A stretch of 64,000 nt of DNA from Favolaschia claudopus (taxonomy: Eukaryota; Basidiomycota; Agaricomycetes; Agaricales; Mycenaceae). A model generated the notes under the pieces. It had not been told where the DNA came from, did no database searches, and was given only the letters and a program-made list of their open reading frames with translations. Every line of letters begins with the position of its first letter. Position 1 is the stretch's first letter. Where the stretch lies: positions 248,001 to 312,000 of the forward strand of contig JAWWNJ010000086.1 in assembly GCA_037176885.1 (NCBI GenBank), written 5' to 3'. The translations under genes and the position numbers were made by a program. This document shows, in pieces, positions 31,040 to 40,999 of the stretch.

Positions 31040-34000
31040 TGCAGTTGCACAAACGAGGAGAGTTGGCGTTAAAATTCGGCTTTAATGAAAGCAAAGAGTT
31101 GGAGATTGAGGGTTATTATAAGCCGAAAGGGTTGGCTTTCACTGAAACGGAGGTGTTAGAGGCGTATGTGGCAGCCTCGAAGGAATCGCGAAATATCCGG
31201 AAGGATAAGAAGGCGAGAGTGCTCTTCAATGAATTTCGCGAAAAGTCTAAGAAGACGCCAGTGAAGAGGAAGAAGTATGGAGTCTTCACTTGGAGTGTGG
31301 CGGATGGTCCGATTAAGGAAGGCGAAGAGGGGGATCCAGCAGAAGAAAAGAAATTCTGTCCTCCCGAGCCCTTGTACACCAGAAGAGAGGTCCGGACAAC
31401 TCATGTCCTAACTCAAGGAGTACATTGCCCTTGTTGTGACTCTGCCGAGTTTATTCATCCGACTCTAAGTCAAGAGATTTCAGAGGAGGAACCTATCGCG
31501 ACAGGTGAAGAGGATCCTGTATCGGTGTTTGCGGGGAAGAAGTACAAACCTGTTGGACTTAAAGTGAGGCCCGTGTATACGGAGCTTCCTGAACAGTTCA
31601 GAATTAAAAGGGAAATCACTGGTGACCCTCTCGCAGAAATGCCTGAGCTAAATCCTACTCCCGGGGACTTCAAACCCACTGGCAGATATACCGAAGAGCG
31701 AAAGAAAGTAATAGACGAACTGCACGATGGCGATTTTCTCTGGCCTGAAGAGCGAAAATTAATGCATGATTTCATGATGAGGCAGGAAGCTGCATTCGCT
31801 TGGGATGACTCTGAGAGGGGGAGCTTCAGACACGATTTCTTCCCGCCAGTTGAGTTTCCGGTTGTGGAACACGAGACTTGGATCGAACGAAGCATACCTA
31901 TCCCGAGAGGTCAATTAGAGGAATTTTGCAAAGTTATTAAGAAGAAGATAGACGCAGGAGTCTATGAACCTTCTAATGCTTCTTACCGAAGTAAGTTCTT
32001 CGGTGTTGTGAAGAAAGATGGCAAGAGCATCCGTCTTGTTCACGCCTTAGAGCCTCTGAACGCAGTCACGATAGCTCATTCTGGAGTTCCTCCGGCCACG
32101 GACGAACTTGCAAACCACTTTGCTGGGAGAGCTTGTGGCGGAAGCTTGGATTTGTACTCCGGTTATGATCACAGAGACATAGCGGAAGGGTCAAGAGACT
32201 ATACTACCTTTCAGACGCCTTACGGTGCTCTAAGACTAGTTAAACTTCCTCAAGGATGGACAAATTCGGTGCCTATCTTTCACGACGATGTCACCTTTAT
32301 TCTCCGAGACGAGATTCCTCACGTTACCATCCCTTATATTGATGATGTTCCTATAAGAGGACCCGGGACGCGATATCAAAAGGCAGATGGAACTTACGAG
32401 ACCATTCGCGATAACAAAGGAATCAGGAGATTTATATGGGAACACTTCATGAATTTGAACAGAGTAGTTCAAAGGATTAAGTATTGCGGAGGAACGTTTT
32501 CTGGAGCCAAGTCTGTGCTTTGTTGGGATGTATTCCCTGTAGTCGGACATATCTGCTCGTATGAAGGCCGCCGTCCCAGTACTGACCGCATTGGAGTTAT
32601 TGTGCGGTGGGGACCCTTGAGGGATGTCTCAGGAGTCAGACAGTTCTTGGGAACCGTTGGTGTGCTTAGAATGTTTATACCAAAGTATGGAGACATATGC
32701 AGACCAATACAGAAATTGTGTAGAAACGACGAAGAGTTCGTTTGGGGTCCAGAGCAAGAGGAAGCGATGGAGGCACTAAAGACAGCAATCAAGAATTGTC
32801 CTGCCTTAAGGCCGCTCAATTATGATTGGGACACGGACATAGTCCTCGCAGTCGATACTTCTTGGATGGCAGTAGGCATCCAGATATATCAAATAGATAT
32901 TATCGACAAGTTGAAGAAGCACTACGCGAAGTTCGCGTCGATCACTCTCAATAGAAGAGAGTCCCGCTTCTCTCAACCAAAGCGAGAACTGTACGGATTG
33001 AAGAGAGCACTGGAGGCCATGCAATATTGGCTTCTAGGATGTCGAAGACTAGTAGTCGAGACTGATGCTCTCTACATCAAAGGAATGTTGAACAACCCAG
33101 GAATGGGTCCCAACGCTACTATAAATCGTTGGATTGAACAAATCCTTATGTTCCACTTCAAATTGAAGCATGTCAAGGGAGCTACCTTCCCTCCAGACGG
33201 CCTATCGCGAAGAGAGCCTCAACCGGGAGACGAAGTCTACCCCAATAATGAGGATGGACTCGATGAAAATCCTATCCCGGAAAACCACGAGGATTGGGAC
33301 TATGTCAGTCAACAGCCATTAGACTTTGATGAGTTTAAAGATGAAATAGACGAAAGAGGCGGCTATTTGCAATCTATGGCTGGTACGGCGGGAAACTACA
33401 GCGATTTCGAAGAAGATTTAGCTGTCACGATAGGCCAAGAGTCAGTCGTTTCTGCACGGATACTTGAAGTCTACAAGCAAGAAGGGCTTGTAGTGCCTCA
33501 GTATGTCCAGGTCATAGAGCCTACAGAACCTTTACTCCCAGGACAAGAGTTCAGGGATGATGTGGACAAACGAGAACCTTATCCGGAGGACCATCGTACA
33601 GGTGCGGGAATAGCGCAAGACGAAAGGATTGAAGTCCTGAAACTTTGGTTCAAGAACCCCTTAGTCAGACCTGCTGGGATGGAGGATAAAGAGTTCAAGA
33701 GGTTCTTGAAATTCGCCAGATATTTCTTCTTGACGAAAGAAGGGAAGCTATATCGAAAGGGCGAAGGTTCCATGCACAAGTTAGTTGTCGCGAAAGACCA
33801 TCGGATGTATATGATGAGAGCTTCGCACAACTCTCTTGGCCATAAAGGCATCTACGCAACCAAGTCTCTTATAGAACTTAGGTTTTGGTGGCCCGAAATG
33901 GAGCGAGACATAAAGTGGTTCATTGGCACCTGTAAGCTATGTCAGCACAGGCAGACTACTTTGCTACGAATCCCTCCTACGCCCACACATACGCCAAGTC

Positions 34001-35187
34001 TCTTCCAAAAGATTCATGCGGATGCTATGGTAATGGGAGCAATCTCGAATGGTTATCGAAGCGTTGTTGCGGCCAGAGATGCGCTATCGCGATACGTCGA
34101 AGGGCGACCTATCAAGTCCGAGAACGCGGAGGCTATTGGCAAATTCTTGCTAGAGGACATCATCTGTCGATGGGGCTGTCCGGAGACTATTGTCACAGAT
34201 AATGGACCTGCCTTTGTTGCTGCTTTGAAATGGTTAAGTGCAAAATATGGAATCAGAGGCATTAAGATCTCTCCGTATAACTCACAAGCCAACGGAACAG
34301 TAGAAAGAGGGCATTGGGACATGAGGCAATCTCTGTACAAGGCTACCGGAGGAGATGTAAAGCGGTGGTTTTGGTTCTTCCATCAAGTATTATGGGCAGA
34401 TCGAATTACAGTACGCAGGGGAATGGGTTGTTCACCCTTCTTCGCAGTATCTGGAGCTCACCCTATACTTCCGTTGGACATAGAGGAAGCTACTTGGCTA
34501 GTAGAATATCCTGGAGAACCTATCACGACAGCTGAGTTAATTGGTTTACGAGCAAAAGCTCTCGCTAAACACTCTCAACACATCGAGGACATGAGAATTA
34601 GAGTGAGCGAGGAGAAGCGAAAGCTCGTAAGGAAGTATATTGATGCGCATAAGCACACAATAAAGGACTACAACTTCCAGCCAGGAGACTTGGTTCTCGC
34701 GAGAAATACTGAGACGGAGAAGTCTCTCAATAATAAAATGGATCCTAGATATTTAGGACCATACATTGTTATAAGGAGGACTAGGAATGGAGCCTATCTT
34801 CTATGTGAAATGGATGGATCTATGCTACAGAGTCGGATCGCTCAATTTAGAGTGGTACCGTTCGAACAGCGCCAAAGAGTTGAATTACCACCTAATATTC
34901 TCGACTTGATCGATTTATCGCGAGAAACGTTAGAAGACATGGTTAATGATGACTTAGAGGAAGATCCATTCGTTGGGAAGGACCTACAATTTCACAAAGT
35001 CCACCTGAAGGCACCTGGAGCATTCGCGAAAGGTACCGATAGCGATGAAGACGACTCAGAGAGCGATGATGAAGAGAGCGAAGAAGCTCCTGACTTGGAC
35101 TTGGACGAAATAAGGAAGGAGATATCTTACAAGGATGCTCCGAGACGTTCAACTCGAGTTAAAGTCGCGAAAGCTGGGTCACAGTAA
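31039..35187 (+). CDS. Pol: reverse transcriptase, RNase H, integrase
   Basis: A 1,382-residue frame starting at ATG 31039. RT occupies about residues 300-500, with catalytic Asp in S-L-D-L-Y-S-G-Y-D (D371) and the Y-I-D-D box (433-436). RNase H covers about 600-725, with A-V-D-T-S (D606), K-R-E-L-Y-G-L (E650), T-D-A-L (D676) and P-D-G-L-S-R (D720). Integrase has a zinc site H930-x4-H935...C965-x2-C968 and the D995, D1054, E1089 triad in H-A-D-A-M, T-D-N-G-P-A-F and G-T-V-E-R-G. A GPY/F-like Y-L-G-P-Y-I-V module lies near 1,240. The C-terminus is very acidic (S-D-E-D-D-S-E-S-D-D-E-E) and no chromodomain was seen. All catalytic residues are present, so the enzyme looks intact. The TAATG overlap suggests termination-reinitiation. 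Confidence 0.95.
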   Translation: MQLHKRGELALKFGFNESKELEIEGYYKPKGLAFTETEVLEAYVAASKESRNIRKDKKARVLFNEFREKSKKTPVKRKKYGVFTWSVADGPIKEGEEGDPAEEKKFCPPEPLYTRREVRTTHVLTQGVHCPCCDSAEFIHPTLSQEISEEEPIATGEEDPVSVFAGKKYKPVGLKVRPVYTELPEQFRIKREITGDPLAEMPELNPTPGDFKPTGRYTEERKKVIDELHDGDFLWPEERKLMHDFMMRQEAAFAWDDSERGSFRHDFFPPVEFPVVEHETWIERSIPIPRGQLEEFCKVIKKKIDAGVYEPSNASYRSKFFGVVKKDGKSIRLVHALEPLNAVTIAHSGVPPATDELANHFAGRACGGSLDLYSGYDHRDIAEGSRDYTTFQTPYGALRLVKLPQGWTNSVPIFHDDVTFILRDEIPHVTIPYIDDVPIRGPGTRYQKADGTYETIRDNKGIRRFIWEHFMNLNRVVQRIKYCGGTFSGAKSVLCWDVFPVVGHICSYEGRRPSTDRIGVIVRWGPLRDVSGVRQFLGTVGVLRMFIPKYGDICRPIQKLCRNDEEFVWGPEQEEAMEALKTAIKNCPALRPLNYDWDTDIVLAVDTSWMAVGIQIYQIDIIDKLKKHYAKFASITLNRRESRFSQPKRELYGLKRALEAMQYWLLGCRRLVVETDALYIKGMLNNPGMGPNATINRWIEQILMFHFKLKHVKGATFPPDGLSRREPQPGDEVYPNNEDGLDENPIPENHEDWDYVSQQPLDFDEFKDEIDERGGYLQSMAGTAGNYSDFEEDLAVTIGQESVVSARILEVYKQEGLVVPQYVQVIEPTEPLLPGQEFRDDVDKREPYPEDHRTGAGIAQDERIEVLKLWFKNPLVRPAGMEDKEFKRFLKFARYFFLTKEGKLYRKGEGSMHKLVVAKDHRMYMMRASHNSLGHKGIYATKSLIELRFWWPEMERDIKWFIGTCKLCQHRQTTLLRIPPTPTHTPSLFQKIHADAMVMGAISNGYRSVVAARDALSRYVEGRPIKSENAEAIGKFLLEDIICRWGCPETIVTDNGPAFVAALKWLSAKYGIRGIKISPYNSQANGTVERGHWDMRQSLYKATGGDVKRWFWFFHQVLWADRITVRRGMGCSPFFAVSGAHPILPLDIEEATWLVEYPGEPITTAELIGLRAKALAKHSQHIEDMRIRVSEEKRKLVRKYIDAHKHTIKDYNFQPGDLVLARNTETEKSLNNKMDPRYLGPYIVIRRTRNGAYLLCEMDGSMLQSRIAQFRVVPFEQRQRVELPPNILDLIDLSRETLEDMVNDDLEEDPFVGKDLQFHKVHLKAPGAFAKGTDSDEDDSESDDEESEEAPDLDLDEIRKEISYKDAPRRSTRVKVAKAGSQ

Positions 35188-35218
35188 TAATAATTGAACT
35201 CCATCATAAAAGATTTAA

Positions 35219-35250
35219 CTGGGGACAGTTAAAATTTATGAAAAGGGGAG
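35219..35250 (+). promoter_or_regulatory. Upstream copy of the polypurine-tract box
   Basis: GGGGACAGTTAAAATTTATG followed by AAAAGGGGAGG closely resembles 38852-38880 (GGGGACACTCAATTTATG then AAAAGGGGAG) next to the 3' LTR. It lies directly after pol, where the true PPT would be expected in an element lacking the antisense module. Confidence 0.7.
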
Positions 35251-35641
35251 GAATAGGTGCAATCGAGAATGATCGCGCGATAATTGGAGAGAATGGATGG
35301 AGTTGAATTCTAAAAGTCTTAGGATTCAGGCATTCGCGATTGGAGAAAACCTCATTGAGAGAGGCAGCGTTGATACAATTGGGGCAGTATATATATACAA
35401 ATCGAGCCCGTGTATCGAAAAGTCCAAGAAACAATAGCTAAGACGAATATCAAAAGAAATCAAGAGTACAGCAATATCGAGAGATATGTACAAAGATTTC
35501 GTGATATACAAACGTTCAAAGCAATTGGGACGAGCGTCAATCCAAAGCACCAGCGAAAGTCCATCCTATAGCATGTGTCATTATATCTAGCTGAAAGAGT
35601 CAGTCAAGATAAGGGGAATAGTAAGGAAGAACTTACTGAAT

Positions 35642-38483
35642 TCAAGCCCCGTCTCGAGAAGAACCTTCAACGAACTCACTGCGACTGGCCTCATCAGCAG
35701 CGATAGCTGCGTCGAGAGAGATCACCACAGTGGCAGGCTCAGCAGTAGTGATAGCCTCCTCACCAGGAGTTGGCTCAGCGACCACCTCGAGCGAGACAGC
35801 ACGAACGGGAGGAGCGTCCTCTTGCATAGGAGAAGGCTCCCTAGGAGCCTCCACCTCGTCAGCCAAGACAACCCGTACCTCTTCCCCTTCACCATCTGCA
35901 TCCTCGTCCATGGCCGACTGTCCCTGCGAGCCCTCGTACTGAGAGTCATACTCGAGATAGTACTCGTCCGCACGAGCACCATCGGGCATGTAAAACTCGC
36001 GTTCGGATTCGTCGCGAGCAGTCTCGAAAAGTTTGGAGTAGAACTCCACCTCCTTCTCCGCGACAGAAGTGATCCCAGGAATGAGCTTGCCGTTGAAAGC
36101 CACCTTGGAACCATTCATGAGAGCGCGCAAACTGTTGCGCGCACGGAGAAGACGAGCATTCGCGAGTGCCACTTGACGATCGCAGAGGACCTGAGAGTAG
36201 TGGGCATCACGAAGCTCGTTAAAAGCAGAATTCCAACCTGTAAAGGAGCGGGTCAGGACTGCGAGATAGAAAGAATACAAGGAGACTTACTCCTGTCGGA
36301 GAAGACAGTAAGAGGCTCCAAGATGTTGATGACTTGGATATACTCGGGAATGGAGAAACTATCCGAGCATCGAGACATACCGCTCTGGACGCAGGCATCG
36401 CAGCGGGTATGCCCGTTTTGGCGTCGGCACTTGCGATTGCGAATCATGCAATTACCGCAGCCCAAAAGACGCTATCGCGATTACTCAGAATGTACAGGAG
36501 CGATGAATTAAATAGAGAACGACTTACCAGAACGCTGGTACCCTTGAGAAGGGAGGCTTGGAAGCTCTTGGGAAGGACCCCCAGACCTTCCTTCGCCGCA
36601 CGAACATCGAATGTGGTCGGCTCGAAGCCTTCCGCCTCGTACGGGTCGTCCTTGTGAGCCTGTGAGGCACCGCGCGCAGTACGAACTTCAGCAGGAACAG
36701 GGGTAGACACAACGGACTTGTCCTTGTCCTTACCCTTGCCCTTACTCTTTGAAGGCGAAGGCTCTTCGCTATCGCGATTGCTGTCTTTCGACCGTTTGTG
36801 AGGTGGGGAGACCTCGGGCTCGCCGTCACTAAGACCGCTATCCTGATCGTCCTCAGCAGCAGGCTTGGAAGCCTCCTCTTCAACGCGTTTACGCTTGGAA
36901 CGAGTGCGAGAGGCGATCTCCAACTCTTCCACGGTGACACCTGTAGCCGCAGCCTCAAGGTCGAGGCTGGGCTAAAATAAAAATAGTTAGAAGTGGGAGA
37001 ACGAAGTTAAGACAAGAGTCTTACCTTGGACGCGCCACGCGCGCTTCGACGAAGACCAGCCGTAGATGGAGTCTCAGTCGCGACAGCGGCGGAAGGACCA
37101 GCCTTGGGGGTTTGAGGCGTCGAATTGTCCTAAATGATAAGGGTTAGCGAGGACTTATAAAAAGGAAATATATAAGTTACCTTGGGCGCTTCAGCAGGGG
37201 CTGTAGCACCAATCGTGATAGGGTCCTCGCTCTCCAAACCATCGCCAGAACCACGCGAAGCAGCGCCAGCTGCGAAGCCAGCCATGAAGTCGCGGGTGGA
37301 ACCACCGGCGCGCGGAGTGGGAAGCTTGACCACAGGTGCGGGCGGTGCGGCCGGAGTCGAAGGCGCTGGAGTTGCAGTCGCTATAGCTTGAGCCGTCGAC
37401 GCTTTGTTGTGGAGGCGCCAAGAGACCAAAGCGGGGTCGCGATAGGGGAACTCGTCCCACAGAGCGAAGGGCTCGGGGTCGGGAAGGTCTCCTCGAGGAA
37501 CTTTAAATACCAACGAGGCCACAGCCTTGGAAATGATGTTTCGAGAAGGGAGAATGTACTCCTCTGGGAGGACAAAGGTGCGCGCAGAGTGACCGACCTC
37601 CTCGTTTGCAACGCGACCACAAGTCTCGATGAGGTTGATGAGGTCCGCACTGTCGATCCGGCGGAGGATCATATCCTCGAAAAGAGAAGGCGCGAAAGGT
37701 GCGCGCGGGTAGTTGGAGAAGAACTCCACAGTGTCGGGGAGCTGAAACTGCATCGAAACAGGAAGAAACTGACAAAGAGGGTCAATAATGATTGCGATAA
37801 AAAGGGAAAAGCGAGACGCACATCCCGGGGGTCCTTGTTAGCCAATTGTTGTGGCAGGATAGGGTACGGTTCCTTCCATTTCCAGGGTACTTAGCCTTGA
37901 AAGCTTTGGCGAGCTCGGAAATCCCAATGATAACGCGGTCGAAGACGGGGGTGGCTTTGAATTCGTCGTAGAAGCGGGCCACAACGACCTAGAAAGAGTC
38001 TAGAATCAGTAAAGAACAAGTAGAGAGCAATCATTATAGCGTACTGAGACGGGTCGCCACTCTTTCAGGAGATAGGCGATCCACTCGGGGTCAACTCCGA
38101 GATAGCGCCAAGGCTTGCGCAGGAGTTGAAGCCAACGCATGGTGATGGGGTGCTGGATCAGGAAGAGACAATGTTTGTCTTCCTCGGAGAAGTCGTACTT
38201 GTGGATGACTTCGGTGTTGTCGAGCGGGATGTGGGGTCGGCAAGCAGGGTGCTTGAAGTCGTCCTCAGTGAGCTTGTAGGGGAGAATGTGCTCTCCCTTC
38301 GTCACAGCACGGCGGTACTGAGCCACCGACATCTGCTCCAGAAAAACGGAGTTCTTGCGTTCGTGAAAGAGAGCGAAGGCGATGTCAGCGGTGAGAGCGG
38401 GGTTCTTGGTGACTTGAGCTGTAAAACAGCCCAAGGCAACCTGTGAGACTCTATACTACACATATAAGCCAGCCACGTACCCA
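35642..38483 (-). CDS. Antisense intron-bearing gene with Zn2Cys6-like cluster inside the retrotransposon
   Basis: The gene reads on the minus strand, opposite to gag-pol. Five introns of 51-56 bp with GT/AG ends keep the frame: 37989-38044, 37130-37180, 36972-37024, 36472-36527, 36238-36290. One more junction near 37755-37880 and the start near 38483 are unresolved. In order the protein shows a globular part (F-A-L-F-H-E-R-K, R-F-Y-D-E-F-K), a second globular part (M-I-L-R-R-I-D-S-A-D-L), Ala/Pro- and Lys/Ser-rich linkers (S-R-T-R-S-K-R-K-R), and a cysteine cluster C-x2-C-x6-C-x8-C-x2-C-x7-C (36291-36471). A helical domain (R-L-L-R-A-R-N-S-L-R-A-L) and an acidic tail ending at a TGA at 35642 complete it. 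The cysteine spacing is exactly that of fungal Gal4-type binuclear zinc clusters, so DNA binding is likely but not proven. No family was recognised. Confidence 0.72.
36291..36471 (-). other. Exon carrying the Zn2Cys6-like cluster
   Basis: The reading is R-L-L-G-C-G-N-C-M-I-R-N-R-K-C..., and the six cysteines have spacing 2-6-8-2-7. Basic residues sit between the second and third Cys, as in Gal4-type fingers. The exon is bounded by introns with clean GTAAGT donors on both sides. Confidence 0.7.
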
Positions 38484-38868
38484 TGACAGTGAGCTAGGAT
38501 GGTAGTTTGAGTATTCGCGATAGGTGGTTGTGGTGGGAAGAGCAGAGAAAGTGGGAGAAAAGCTGCGGCAAAACAAACATAAATCACGTGGATTTATTGA
38601 TGCGCACGGACCCACTTTACTCGCGCAAACTCCGCACACTCAGAACACAACAATTGGCGGTTGTAGGCGTCAGTATAGGCAATAATGAACACTTATAAGT
38701 GTTTTCGGGATCTAAGCGAGGATCCCGCTGTCTATCAACGGAAGCAAATCTCGCGGGACCACACCGGTCGCGATAGCCGAGTTAGCCGAATGACTGTGGG
38801 AAACACTTTGATAGCGCAAAGAGGGCGCGAAATAAGGACCAGGTGTTGAGTGGGGACACTCAATTTAT

Positions 38869-38880
38869 GAAAAGGGGAGA
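38869..38880 (+). promoter_or_regulatory. Polypurine tract next to the 3' LTR
   Basis: GAAAAGGGGAGA directly precedes the LTR start TGATAG and is the expected plus-strand primer site. Confidence 0.85.
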
Positions 38881-40187
38881 TGATAGACCCGGTATTGGGC
38901 CAGGGCTGAATTTATTCATTTTCAGTTCAAGTGCTATTGTATTAAAAGAGTAATACATTAAATACCACGGGAATACGCTCGTATGAGGACTGGCGTTTGC
39001 CTGGGCGGCCAGTTAAAGGATTATACACTAGTGGGAGGTCTGGTACTGTCTACGACTGCGCTGGTATAGCGTGGAAGTTATAATATTCCAGAACAGACCT
39101 ATCACGATAGGTCTCTAACCATCCGGAATAGGATTGGGAGTCACCCTGTGTTCCGACCAAAGGCAGAATGAGTGGGATATAACTTGGGACTTATAAGAAC
39201 CTGCCGAAAGGCCAGAAGGAGTGTTTCCTGGAGGCAAGAGGCTTTCACGAATAATTCTATAAACCAATTGCGAGGGATTTGCGGAAGTAGAATATTCCTA
39301 CAAAGGAACTACACGTCATGCCGAGTTGGCTGCCGCCGTATTACGATCAAGGAGCACGGTCCGAAGAGGGACACTCATTAATGCCAATTTGGGCAATATT
39401 GATTGGGCCGCTGCGGCCCACTGTCATAACATAATGATCGGGATAAGGACTTGGATTGAATGAACCTTTGATCTATTTCCTGTTCTGGCCACCAAGGATA
39501 GGGCGAGGGCATAGCGGGCCCTAGTTTCTCTCACAATATACCCGTTTGTCAACTGTTCGGTCTCTAGTGAAAGGTATAAAAGGCATCGTATTCTGTACTG
39601 GTACTCCAGTGGATTCCCTCCTCTAGCTGTGAGCGTCAAGCCAGTGTCGGCTTCGTGAACAACTAGACGTTGGACTCCATTCGAGATAAACTCCAGAAGC
39701 TTATTTGTTTCTTTGGTTTGTTTCGTCAATATATATTGTCTGTTGGATCATCTCTTGAATTGTACGCGTGGAATATTGGAAATTTTGGGAACTTACGCGT
39801 GGAATTATAAGAACTTTTGACCTACGGGACGCGTGAAACAGTTATCGGACATCTTACGCGTGGAATATATTGGCTTAACAAGCGACTTAAACACCTAAAC
39901 CTCTTGAGAAGAGTTACATCTCAAACCCTTGTTGAAACCCACACTTCCTGTGTCAACATAGGACCCGTATAGACGTTCTCTGTACAAAGTCAGCAATCGC
40001 GAAAGCTTAAGTTAGTATATTTTGAGTGTTAGAATAGTTGGATTGCCACAGTCTATACTGGACTGGAACCCCGAACCTCGCACGTCGATCTCATAGTGGT
40101 TTAGGATTATATTTAAGATTTGATTAGGGATTTAATTCCTTTCATTTCTTGGGTGTTTTCCATAGTTGCCCTATAGTCAGCGTTTCA
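38881..40187 (+). repeat. 3' LTR of the gypsy element
   Basis: 1,307 bp, same ends and same ACGCGT cluster (39764-39861) as the 5' LTR; followed by the GCGC target duplication (40188-40191). Confidence 0.95.
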
Positions 40188-40191
40188 GCGC

Positions 40192-40999
40192 GAAGCGGGT
40201 TATGGTAGGTGACCCAATCGAAGTGGCCCAGACGTTCCTACGCCCTTGTTGCCATCACACTCAAAATTAATCAAGCGTCAAGAGCTGTCAGATTAGGTAG
40301 GAGCTCCGATATCTAATCTGGCTCTGTACGGAATGCGTAGGAACGTCGAGAACATGTTGGGTATGTGGACAATGGTCCACATAGGAGGGGAAGCTTGCTT
40401 CAGTCCGTACATGCAATCTACTGAATTACTATAGACCAAATACACTTATTCTATTCTAAGTACTCATGCAACTGTTGAAAAGGCTCAAAAAACTGAAATT
40501 CAGCAAGAATATCCTGGATATCAAATCCGTAAGTCTTGAGTTTGAAACCTAAGGCCTAAGGTCTCTCTCCGCTCCAAATCAACTCTGGAGCATCTGCTGC
40601 ACTGTAGTTTCATTTGGCTTCTGCAATCTTTCTAGTAAAAAAGGTGAACGGAATGCTATTCCGTTTACTCTTGAAATCGCAACAAACGACAACCCAGGAG
40701 CAAAATCTTGTTTACCAAGATCAATAACTGCCTTACTGAGAGTCAGATGGCCCAGGCCAAGGTCAAAGGAAATTGTGATCGTGCTAATGGTACTCCATTA
40801 GATTCCTATTCTGCTGTTCTGGGAACAATTGGGATTTAATCTGGTTGTACACCTTCCCAGCCCTAAGTTGGTGGTCCTAGATTTTGGATTTAGAATACTT
40901 AGCAGTTGTAATGTATGTATATTCAGGACATTGTACAGATACTACAGCTGGTAAATGGTTTTTTTGATCGCTGTTTGGTTGACTCGGAAGCAAGGTATA
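40192..40999. other. Stretch without recognisable genes
   Basis: Flank of the gypsy insertion. No domain-bearing frame on either strand. Confidence 0.4.

Larger units (their letters stand above)
26392..40187 (+). mobile_element. Apparently complete Ty3/gypsy-type retrotransposon with antisense module (13.8 kb)
   Basis: Two 1,307-bp LTRs (26392-27698 and 38881-40187) start TGATAGACCC and end GCGTTTCA; one difference was noticed by eye (GCCGGG at 26829-26834 versus GCCGAG in the partner). A GCGC duplication flanks the element. Parts in order: LTR, primer-binding site, gag, protease ORF, RT-RNase H-integrase ORF, a first PPT-like box, a 3.6-kb antisense intron-bearing gene, a second PPT and the LTR. 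Domain order RT-RH-IN places it in Ty3/gypsy. Near-identical LTRs and open frames point to recent insertion and possible activity. Confidence 0.93.
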
